From the NCBI GenBank assembly GCA_947381875.1, contig CANCXY010000039.1, positions 1-17,441 of the forward strand: a DNA stretch of 17,441 nt. The letters run 5' to 3'. The notes below the pieces were generated by a model that did no database searches, had not been told where the DNA came from, and worked only from the letters and a program-made list of their open reading frames with translations. This document shows positions 5,510 to 12,081 of this stretch, piece after piece; positions within the stretch are counted from its first letter, which is position 1; each line of letters opens with the position of its first letter. The translations under genes and the position numbers were made by a program. This DNA comes from an uncultured Clostridia bacterium. GTDB lineage: Bacteria; Bacillota; Clostridia; Oscillospirales; Ruminococcaceae.

Positions 5510-8500
5510 TTATTCCTTCACTTGCAGCAGTTCCAGCGGCGGGCGGTTCGTCACCGTGACGGCCCCCGCCGCAGAACCTGCGACAGCACAAACCAGATAC
5601 GCCGCCGCGCACAGGGCCGACATGCCGAAAACCGCCAAAGCCAGCCCCATACTGCCTGACCACGCCAGCGCCGCCGTAAGCCCAATCAGCAACCCTGCCA
5701 GCACCACAAAAACGATTTGCAGCACAAGCATGATGCGGCTCCTCAATTTGGTGGTGCCCAACACGCGCATAATAGCCGCTTCCCGCGCCTCGGTCAGTAT
5801 CAGCAGCGTCGACACCCCCGCCGCCGCCAACAGGCTCAATGCGAGCGCCACAGGATACAAAATTTCCATGAGCCGGATACTGTTTTCCAGCGGCTCCACC
5901 ACACTGCGCAAATCCTCATCCCAAAGAAGTGGACGCAGGGGGACAAGGCCGGCGCTGTCTGTATGGGTGATCTCCTCCAATGTGTCACGGAAGGCGTCAA
6001 GCTCCCGGTTTTTGGCAGGGTCGATACTGAAACGGGCCGCGCTGTAAAGAGGAGAGCCTCTCATAACAATATCCATAACGCCCGCCGGGGTCAAAATGGC
6101 GGGGGCGCTGCCGCCGGATACCGCGCCCGTATACATACCGGCCACCGCCACAAGCCGCATATCAACGCTGCCGCCCCGTTTTATATCCATAATGATACGT
6201 TCCCCAAGGGAGATATGGTATTCCTCATACAGGTCCTGCGGGAGCAGCACAGGCAGCACCGACTGCCCGCCGCGTGCCTCATCATAGGCGGCCCAATCCT
6301 GCGAGAACATGCTCTCATCCCACCCCGCGTGGTACAGGATATCGACGCCGGAGCCGCTGCCGGAGAGGAAGCCGTCAAGGCTGGTAAAGGAACGCAGGCT
6401 GTACAACGCCCTTTGCGGCGCCTGCGAGGAAGGATCCAGCGCCGCCGAAGCGCCGCCCGCGGCGTTGCGGGCATCCTCTCTTTTTATGGACAGGACGCCG
6501 CATTCCGCCTCCGCGTAGAAATGGGAGATAAACCCGGTATCTACAATGCGGTCAATGGCGGACCGCGAAATGAAACCGCCCTCAACATACATAGAGGAAT
6601 CACGTTTTACAAGCTCTAAATGTACGCTGACCGTTTTATACAGTTCATCCACTTTCGCCGTACTGTTCAAAATAGATACCCGTATAGCCGCTAACCCTAC
6701 CGTAAACAGCGCCGCCAGCAGAAACACCAGGAAACTCTTTGCTTTGGAACGGCGGATATAACAGCTCACAAACCGCAATGTGTGGGCGATGCCGAAAGAG
6801 TGTTTTGCCGTCGGCGCGGCGGGCAGAAGCTGGGCAGACGCGCTAAAAGATGCCCGCGCCCCTTCCGTCTCCTGTTTTGTCTTTCCCCGTTCCATATCCA
6901 GCGCGGCCTGTGCCGCAGCTGTTTCCTCTTTCTGTTTTGCCTGTACACCGCCTTGCAGCAGTTCCAGTACCGGCCTGTGGGACAGGTACGCCATCCCACC
7001 CAGCGCCAGAAGGAAGATGAGCAGGAACACGCCGCCGAAGATCACGGCGAGCCAATAGCGGGGCAGGGAGATTTCAGCGGTATTCCCGCCGTAAGCGCTG
7101 AGGGAGGCCAATGTTTCCGCCCCGTGGGTCAGGGCGTATTGCCAGCCAGGCAGAGAGCCGCACGCCGTCCCCGCCAAACCGATCAGCGCCAGCGGCAACG
7201 CGCCCTGACGCATGCAAACGCCCGCCGGGACGCCCAACGCACGGGCGATCGCGATGTCCCGACGCCGCGCCCGGAAATAAAAGAACGCAACCACGCAAAG
7301 CGCTGTCAGCAAAATCAGGGCAAAAACGGTCAGGTTATACAGCGACGCATGAAGCATAGGCTGTACCGCCGCCTGGAAATCTGCCCATCCGCTGTCTAAA
7401 AATTCCGCCCGCAGCTCCAGCGCCGAGAACCGTTCCTGCGTCTGTGCAAGGAATTCCGGTTGCAGCGCGGGGGAGGTAAGCACAAAGGAAAGGCCGTTTG
7501 CGATGCGCATATTTGGGAATGGGTCGAACGCGGCGGGTACGGCGGAATCCGGGAAATAGGCCCGGTTCCGATAGAAGGTGACATCCCGAATATCCGCTAT
7601 CGTATAATCGTAGGTGCCCACGATTTCAAACGTGTCCGTGGCGGTTTCATAAGCGGGGATATCCCCCTCCGCCGGATAGTCGATATAGCCGTTCCGATTC
7701 TCCGCATTGCGGAATGTCAGCATGATCGTGTCGCCGACTTTCAGCCCGCGCAGTTCCGCCAGCGCGGCATGAATGACGCACACCTTGTTCTGTGCGGATT
7801 GATCCGCGCCGTCCAGCCACCGGCCTTCTGTTAAATAGAGCAGCGAATCCGGCTGCGCGTCGGGCAAAGCGGACATATCCTTCGTGGTGATCGCCATTAA
7901 GGCGCTCTGTTCGTCCCGGCAGCGCCGCATCTCCACCTCCGCGCTGGACAGCGCGGGTGCGCTCCAATCCAATTCCTCTCCTGCCGCGACAGGATAAAAC
8001 AAAGGGGCGTTTTCGGCAAGGGGAAGCGCGCAGAATTTTGTGGGCGATTGCGTAAGGAAAAACGTCATGTCTTTAGAAACGTCAAAATGGCCCCGCACAA
8101 GATAGCGTCCCCCTTTTTTCAATGCCTTTACAATGTCCGGCGCTTCATCCTGCGAAACGATCATACTGACAGCGCGCCCCGCCTCGATAAACTCCGGGTA
8201 GCCGCACAGCAATTCATCCGGCACAAAGCCGCAAAGCACGTCGCCTGCTGTACTCGCGGAACTGCCCGTGAATGTGCCTGTAAAGAAAACGTCCAGATTT
8301 TTTGCGTTGATGGAGGCGCTCCCATAGCCGCCCACATCCGCGTTATATACGTCCTGCATCACAGCGGAAGGGCAGCGGTGCTGATCCACAAACGCCACAC
8401 GGGGGTCATTTTCCAGAAGCGCGGCTGCCTCGTCCGCCGGGACCCAATCCGCCTGCCCGGCGGTTTCGACCTGCGACAACTGCCCAATCGACCGGTAGTA

Positions 8501-8656
8501 GCTCCCCAGCCGCTCCGTCTCCTACTTCACCAGCAGATATTCCGCCGCCCGCGCGGTGAATGCAAAGACCATCAGCGAGGTAATGAGCAGGAGCAGCGCT
8601 GTTCGTATCGGCTGCCGCCGCGTGGAGCGCAAAAAGATGTTCGGTTCCCGTTTCAT
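5510..8656 (-). pseudogene. Two-module FtsX/MacB-type ABC permease interrupted by an in-frame TAG
   Basis: The natural start is the ATG at 8656 (GGGAGG upstream), giving MKREPNIFLRS and a first membrane helix at residues ~19-36. Codon 45 is TAG (8524-8522). The frame then continues open for another 1003 codons to 5510, with normal FtsX-family content. Ignoring the stop, the protein would have ~1048 positions in two modules, each with one N-terminal helix, a large extracytoplasmic domain and three C-terminal helices. Numbered from the TTG at 8479, later helices lie near residues 382-402, 427-446, 476-498, 582-604, 870-896, 918-936 and 944-970. LGVPAGVCMR and LGTTKLRSR are the coupling segments after the helices. 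The TAG removes the first helix from the rest. It could be a CAG-to-TAG mutation (pseudogene), tolerated readthrough, re-initiation, or a sequencing error. The ATPase gene follows 25 nt downstream and is intact. Confidence 0.8.
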
Positions 8657-8720
8657 CTAAAATCCCTCCCGGTAGTATAAGTTGGGCATTTTGTCCGCTT
8701 TTCGCAGTCCTTTGTGGATA

Positions 8721-8749
8721 ATTATACAACAAATATCCGGGCTTTTCAA
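8721..8749 (-). promoter_or_regulatory. Promoter of the ABC permease-ATPase operon
   Basis: On the minus strand TTGAAA (8749-8744) and a perfect TATAAT (8726-8721) are separated by 17 nt, about 65 nt upstream of the permease ATG at 8656. The strong promoter argues that the operon is, or recently was, expressed. Confidence 0.75.
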
Positions 8750-8791
8750 GCCAATTTATCGTATTAAAGCAAAAAAGCACCTGAACGCACA

Positions 8792-8832
8792 GGAACGGCG
8801 GCGCAGGATTGCATATCCCGCGCCGCCGTTCC
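8792..8832 (-). terminator. Hairpin after the BlaR1-like gene, probable terminator
   Basis: GGAACGGCGGCGC (8792-8804) pairs with GCGCCGCCGTTCC (8820-8832) around a 15-nt loop. It lies 18 nt past the stop of the M56 gene and before the ABC operon promoter. A TTTTTT run follows on the minus strand but ~14 nt after the stem, so termination efficiency is uncertain. Confidence 0.55.
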
Positions 8833-8849
8833 ATGCAGCATATATTTTA

Positions 8850-10433
8850 TTACTCAGCGGCTTTCAGTGTCATCGTCTCGGCCAGTGTCATCAGTTGATC
8901 CTCGGATAGCTCACCTGGGGCAAGGGTCAGCATGGCGTATACCTTGAGCGTGCGGTCATAGATCGCGGCACAGGGGAAGGGGAATTCCTGCTGCTCCTCG
9001 CTCTCGGGGGTAAGATATGCCGTAGAGGGATCACTATCATCAGAGAAAAATTCGCACGGAATGAGCAGCAGATTGCTGGCAATGCACTGGCTGACAGAGC
9101 TTTCCTGCGTATCCGTGGAGCGCACCGGTGTGTACTCATTGCACCAGCTTCTCATGCTGCCCAGGCGCAGTTCGGCGAACACGGCTTTGTATTCTTCCTC
9201 GGCGGGCAGATCGGGCACGGGATCGAACCGCCCAAAGCCGATGGTGCCCACAATGTTCTCCTGCGCGTCACGCAGCAGCATGGGCGTCCACGGGAGGGCG
9301 TTGAGTTCGTCCGGCTTTGTAAAATGCCAGCCTTGGGGCAGGGAGAGGCCCACCGTAAAGGGGGCGGTATCATAGATGGCGGCGTTGTATTCGTTGCGCC
9401 CGTCCTGATAGGCGGGGAATGTAACGGATACGTCCTCCTGTGCGGCATGGGTGGGGGACATGAGCAGCACGACAATAACGGCCACTAAAAGCGTCACGGT
9501 AATAACGGAGACCCAAAGCGCGGATTTTTTGTATCGAAGCACGTTTATCACTCTGCCTTTCACCGCGCCCTCGCCAAAAGCAAAGGGCGCGCCTGTAAAT
9601 GGATGATATATCGGACTGCGCGGCGTGTGGGGCCGCGCCATTGTTAAGAGGGCGGCGCTGTATTCCTTTTTTGCACCCACGCCCAACCGGCGCAGAGCGG
9701 CCTCGTCGCAGGCCCATTCCATATCCCGCACAAACCACGCGAACGCCAGCCAGGCCAGCGGGTTGAACCAGTGCAGGCACAGAATCAGCGCCGCCAGTGG
9801 TTTGAAAAGATAGTCCCGCCTGCGCAGATGGGCGCATTCATGGCACAGCACACAGGCGAGCTGGCGGTCGGTCAGGCCGTCGGGCACATAGACGCGGGGG
9901 CGTGCCAGCCCAAACACAAAGGCGGTGGGCAGGCCGGGGCACAGAAGTAACGGGATATGGGCGCGCTGCTCCGGCGCATATCCATCCGGCCAGTCCATTT
10001 CCGCCGCGCCGCGCAGCCTGCGGCACAGCAGCGCCATAGACACCGCGCTCCAGCCAATCAACAAGGCTATCCCTGCCGCCCATACGACAGCGGGCCACAC
10101 CGCCCGCGCCGTGCCGGGGCCTGCCGAGGGGGCGGCCTGCGGCGGCGTGAACAGAACGTCCGGGTGGGACAGCGCGGCGGTCAGGCCGGGCGGCAGCGCC
10201 GTTTCCCCTGCAGGGGCCGCCGCTTTGGATGGCAGCGGAAACACGGTGGGCAGCACAACGGGGAAGGAGAGAGGGCATACCAGGCGCAGCCCCACCACGC
10301 CCCACAGCGCGCACAGCGCCGGACGGGGCGCGCGCCGCAGCACCAGATGTGCCAGGGCCGCCGTCAAAATCAGCGGGCAGGCCCGCAGGCTCAGTCCCAG
10401 CACCGCGTAGAACGTCTTTTCCAGCAACGCCAT
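8850..10433 (-). CDS. M56-family (BlaR1/MecR1-like) membrane metallopeptidase with an unrecognised C-terminal domain
   Basis: The 527-residue integral membrane protein has helices near residues 10-33, 42-68, 113-137, 210-236 and 306-325. The zinc site HECAH (198-202) lies in VLCHECAHLRRRDYLFKPL, and EWACDEAAL (239-247) supplies the expected downstream acidic ligand. In BlaR1/MecR1 a signal sensed outside activates this protease, leading to loss of the BlaI/MecI repressor and derepression. Here the extracellular part (residues ~327-527) shows none of the penicillin-binding SxxK/SxN/KTG context and looks like a different sensor (PQGWHFTKPDELN, WTPMLLRDAQENIVGTIGFG). The start codon overlaps the repressor stop as TGATG, so translation is coupled. 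The inducing signal is unknown. No target gene such as a beta-lactamase lies beside it. Confidence 0.9.
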   Translation of the reverse strand: MALLEKTFYAVLGLSLRACPLILTAALAHLVLRRAPRPALCALWGVVGLRLVCPLSFPVVLPTVFPLPSKAAAPAGETALPPGLTAALSHPDVLFTPPQAAPSAGPGTARAVWPAVVWAAGIALLIGWSAVSMALLCRRLRGAAEMDWPDGYAPEQRAHIPLLLCPGLPTAFVFGLARPRVYVPDGLTDRQLACVLCHECAHLRRRDYLFKPLAALILCLHWFNPLAWLAFAWFVRDMEWACDEAALRRLGVGAKKEYSAALLTMARPHTPRSPIYHPFTGAPFAFGEGAVKGRVINVLRYKKSALWVSVITVTLLVAVIVVLLMSPTHAAQEDVSVTFPAYQDGRNEYNAAIYDTAPFTVGLSLPQGWHFTKPDELNALPWTPMLLRDAQENIVGTIGFGRFDPVPDLPAEEEYKAVFAELRLGSMRSWCNEYTPVRSTDTQESSVSQCIASNLLLIPCEFFSDDSDPSTAYLTPESEEQQEFPFPCAAIYDRTLKVYAMLTLAPGELSEDQLMTLAETMTLKAAE

Positions 10434-10807
10434 CAGCCGTCCTCCTCCCGGTAGCTGTCGATCAGCTTTTGAATTTCGTCCGCCTGCCGGGCGCTCAGGC
10501 GTCGGCCCCCCATGAACGCGGCCAGGAATCCCGGCAGCGAGCCGCCGAACGCCTCCTCCACAAAGGCGCGGCTGCGCTGGCGGCCAAATTCTTCCCGGCT
10601 GACGAGCGCGCGCACCGTGCTGTTTTCATTGCACAGCAGCCCCCGATCGCACAGGCGGCGTAGCACCGTATAGGTGGTGGTGGCCTTCCAGCCCAATTCC
10701 TGCTGGCACAGCTTCACCAGTGCCCCGGAGGCAATCGGCTCATTGTCCCAGACCAGCGCGGCAAAGCGCGCCTCGGCCTGCGCTAAGTGGTACTGTGTTT
10801 CACTCAT
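10433..10807 (-). CDS. BlaI/MecI/CopY-family winged-helix repressor
   Basis: A 124-residue cytosolic DNA-binding protein starting MSETQYHLAQAEARFAALVW. The helix-turn-helix lies around PIASGALVKLCQQELGWKATTTYTVLRRL, followed by a wing (DRGLLCNENSTVRALV) and a C-terminal dimerisation helix region, as in BlaI and MecI. The start at 10807 has AAAAGGGG with 8-nt spacing; an in-frame ATG at 10813 would be only 2 nt from it. It overlaps the metallopeptidase gene by one base. Its own promoter (10877-10905) is overlapped by two TCTACA/TGTAGA palindromes of the TACA-TGTA type bound by this family, so autorepression is very likely. The protease encoded next is the expected inactivator. Confidence 0.9.
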   Translation of the reverse strand: MSETQYHLAQAEARFAALVWDNEPIASGALVKLCQQELGWKATTTYTVLRRLCDRGLLCNENSTVRALVSREEFGRQRSRAFVEEAFGGSLPGFLAAFMGGRRLSARQADEIQKLIDSYREEDG

Positions 10808-10853
10808 AAACATTTCCCCTTTTAGATGTCGTGAATATTTCCCGCGCGGAAGG

Positions 10854-10868
10854 TCTACATCTTGTAGA
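10854..10868. promoter_or_regulatory. BlaI-type operator 1
   Basis: The perfect palindrome TCTACATCTTGTAGA has six-base arms and a 3-nt centre and contains the TACA/TGTA core of the BlaI/MecI/CopY family. It lies just downstream of the repressor gene's -10 box, around the likely transcription start. Confidence 0.75.
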
Positions 10869-10876
10869 GTGATATT

Positions 10877-10905
10877 ATTCTACAACATGTAGAGTTGGTT
10901 GTCAA
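10877..10905 (-). promoter_or_regulatory. Promoter of the repressor-metallopeptidase operon
   Basis: On the minus strand TTGACA (10905-10900) and TAGAAT (10882-10877) are separated by 17 nt. Operator 2 covers part of the -10 and spacer. The three outermost bases of the -35 box lie inside the left copy of the 31-bp direct repeat. Confidence 0.75.
10879..10893. promoter_or_regulatory. BlaI-type operator 2
   Basis: TCTACAACATGTAGA is a near-identical palindrome whose centre is 25 bp from that of operator 1. It overlaps the -10 box and spacer of the promoter, so repressor binding would exclude RNA polymerase. Confidence 0.75.
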
Positions 10906-10933
10906 GCCCTTTTTAGGGAAAACGTTCGGTTTT
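10903..10933. repeat. 31-bp direct repeat, left copy, flanking hicAB
   Basis: The sequence running from CAAGCCCTTTTTAGGG to ACGTTCGGTTTT is identical, base for base, to 11646-11676. The copies are 743 bp apart and bracket the hicAB promoter, operator and both genes. Confidence 0.95.
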
Positions 10934-10953
10934 TCGTTATGCGGGAAAAACGA

Positions 10954-10981
10954 TTGACACGGGTGGGGAATGTGGTATAAT
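10954..10981 (+). promoter_or_regulatory. hicAB promoter
   Basis: A perfect TTGACA (10954-10959) and a perfect TATAAT (10976-10981) are separated by 16 nt. This is the strongest consensus promoter in the window, lying inside the direct-repeat-bounded cassette. Confidence 0.85.
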
Positions 10982-10986
10982 GAGAT

Positions 10987-11007
10987 TGTAACTAATAATC
11001 AGTTACA
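10987..11007. promoter_or_regulatory. Probable HicB operator
   Basis: The inverted repeat TGTAACT (10987-10993) / AGTTACA (11001-11007) has a 7-nt centre and begins 6 nt after the -10 box, over the likely transcription start. This placement suits autorepression by the ribbon-helix-helix antitoxin. The binding protein is inferred. Confidence 0.6.
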
Positions 11008-11023
11008 GAAAGGCGCTGGGAAG

Positions 11024-11287
11024 ATGGCAAGGATTGATGCCATACTGGATAAACTATGTATGAAGCCGACGCCTCCTGACTTCCGCTTCTCAGACCTTCG
11101 GCGGGTGATGGCACACTTCGGGTATCTGGAGTCGAACAAGGGCGCAACTTCTGGTTCACGGGTAAAATTCTACCACCCGGAGACAAAGGCGGTCCTGTTG
11201 CTCCACAAGCCGCATCCGGGAGATGTGATGCAGAAAGCGGCGGTTGACACGGCGGTAAAATTCTTAAAGGAGCATGGACATATATGA
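11024..11287 (+). CDS. hicA: HicA-family mRNA interferase toxin
   Basis: An 87-residue protein starting MARIDAILDK. FRFSDLRRVMAHFGYLESNKG leads into TSGSRVKFYHPE and then LLLHKPHPGD, a pattern of one HicA subfamily. HicA folds as a small double-stranded-RNA-binding-like domain and cleaves mRNA. Most HicA toxins carry a catalytic His after a Gly-Ser in the central strand; here that site reads GSRVKF (residues 44-49), and H61/H64 in HKPHPG are the conserved histidines. The frame is open back to 10970, but that ATG lies upstream of the -10 box, so 11024 (purine-rich stretch upstream) is used. It overlaps hicB by 4 nt (ATGA). The family is secure; activity of the variant is inferred. Confidence 0.88.
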   Translation: MARIDAILDKLCMKPTPPDFRFSDLRRVMAHFGYLESNKGATSGSRVKFYHPETKAVLLLHKPHPGDVMQKAAVDTAVKFLKEHGHI

Positions 11288-11622
11288 AAAAGAGTATCAT
11301 GCGCTACAAAGGCTACACGGCGCAGCCGGAGTATTCCGCAGAGGACCGCATTTTTTATGGTACCATTTTAGGGATCAGCGATGCGGTCGATTTCCAGTCG
11401 GACAGTGCGAAGGATTTAGAAGATGAGTTCCATAAGGCGGTCGACGATTACTTGGAATTCTGCGCTGAAATCGGCAAGGAACCGCAGAAGGAGTACAACG
11501 GGCTGTTCAATGTCCGTATTCCGCCGGAGCTGCACAAGGAGGTCGCGGTGTTTGCTCAGATGGAGGGTGTGACACTCAACAAGGCTGTTGAGCAGGCGAT
11601 CCGTGCGATGGTGAATCGCTGA
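11284..11622 (+). CDS. hicB: HicB-family antitoxin with C-terminal ribbon-helix-helix
   Basis: A 112-residue antitoxin. The N-terminal part (MRYKGYTAQPEYSAEDRIFY, then GTILGISDAVDFQSDSAKDL) is the degenerate RNase-H-like HicB fold that covers the toxin. The C-terminal part (residues ~75-110, FNVRIPPELHKEVAVFAQ and VTLNKAVEQAIRAMV) is a ribbon-helix-helix DNA-binding domain expected to bind the palindrome at 10987-11007. Its ATG overlaps the hicA stop as ATGA, so translation is coupled. Toxin-first order is usual for hicAB. The cassette ends 23 nt later at the right direct repeat. Confidence 0.93.
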   Translation: MKKSIMRYKGYTAQPEYSAEDRIFYGTILGISDAVDFQSDSAKDLEDEFHKAVDDYLEFCAEIGKEPQKEYNGLFNVRIPPELHKEVAVFAQMEGVTLNKAVEQAIRAMVNR

Positions 11623-11645
11623 AATCCGTTTGCAGAGCGGAACAA

Positions 11646-11676
11646 CAAGCCCTTTTTAGGGAAAACGTTCGGTTTT
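11646..11676. repeat. 31-bp direct repeat, right copy, flanking hicAB
   Basis: Identical to 10903-10933. It begins 23 nt after the hicB stop and ends 38 nt before the pheST -35 box. One copy probably represents the ancestral intergenic sequence between the repressor and pheS promoters. Confidence 0.95.
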
Positions 11677-11714
11677 AGGTGCGCATGAGGGGAATATTTC
11701 TGCTATCTGCCCTC

Positions 11715-11743
11715 TTGCAATCGGCGGGCAAATCCGATATAAT
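11715..11743 (+). promoter_or_regulatory. pheST promoter
   Basis: TTGCAA (11715-11720) and a perfect TATAAT (11738-11743) have 17-nt spacing. Transcription would begin near 11750, giving a ~330-nt leader that contains the T-box. Confidence 0.8.
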
Positions 11744-11749
11744 GTGAAA

Positions 11750-12050
11750 AGAAAAACGCGAAGACCGGGAAAGTACGCGCACACACGCTGTTTCAGACGG
11801 GGCAAAAGCCCGTATAGAGAGGGACGCCATTGGCTGCAAGCGTCCGGGAATGGCCGTGCGCCGAAGTTCGCCCGCGAGCGGCCCTGCTGAAAGGAATCTG
11901 GTAGGCGGGGACGGGGTTCTCCCGTTACAGGGAAAAAGAGTGTTTGCTCTTGTACAGATACTGTACGGCAAAAATATGGGTGGTACCGCGGAGTTTGCAT
12001 AGAACAGGCTTCGTCCCTTGCAAAACGTGGGGGACGGAGTTTCTTTTATT
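11750..12050 (+). ncRNA. T-box leader (tRNA-Phe-responsive) of pheST
   Basis: The T-box core GGGTGGTACCGCG is at 11978-11990. In Stem I, AGTA (near 11770) opposite GAA just before TTC (11867-11869) fits the loop E/specifier arrangement, giving specifier UUC for phenylalanine. GCGCAC and GTGCGC close the helix above, and the apical hairpin GGACGC/GCGTCC (11822-11827/11840-11845) carries a GGCTG loop with AGAGAG beside it. Uncharged tRNA-Phe should pair at both UUC and the T-box to favour the antiterminator and allow pheST transcription. The gene downstream agrees with the specifier. Boundaries are approximate. Confidence 0.9.
12009..12049 (+). terminator. T-box-controlled terminator
   Basis: CTTCGTCCC (12009-12017) pairs with GGGACGGAG (12031-12039; one G-U pair), followed by TTTCTTTTAT. 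Its 5' arm lies close after the T-box and should be sequestered in the competing antiterminator. Confidence 0.8.
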
Positions 12051-12081
12051 TCGTCCCGAAGAAGGAAGGAGAAAGAACCGC

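Noticed and set aside
8522..8524. TAG reassigned to an amino acid in this organism
   Set aside because: The kinase-like gene ends in TAG at 4560-4562 exactly at the family's expected end, so TAG acts as a stop here.
8406..8834. 142-codon minus-strand frame upstream of the permease
   Set aside because: It is out of phase with the true permease N-terminus, spans the promoter and has no recognisable content.
9925..10663. Several plus-strand frames opposite the blaI/blaR-like genes
   Set aside because: They are shadows of the coding strand with high Arg/Pro/Gly content and no start signals.
10970..11023. Upstream ATG extending hicA
   Set aside because: The ATG precedes the -10 TATAAT, so it would not be transcribed from the evident promoter.
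11944..12081. N-terminal extension of pheS
   Set aside because: It passes through the T-box core and terminator, which are noncoding; 12082 has the RBS and the family-typical start.
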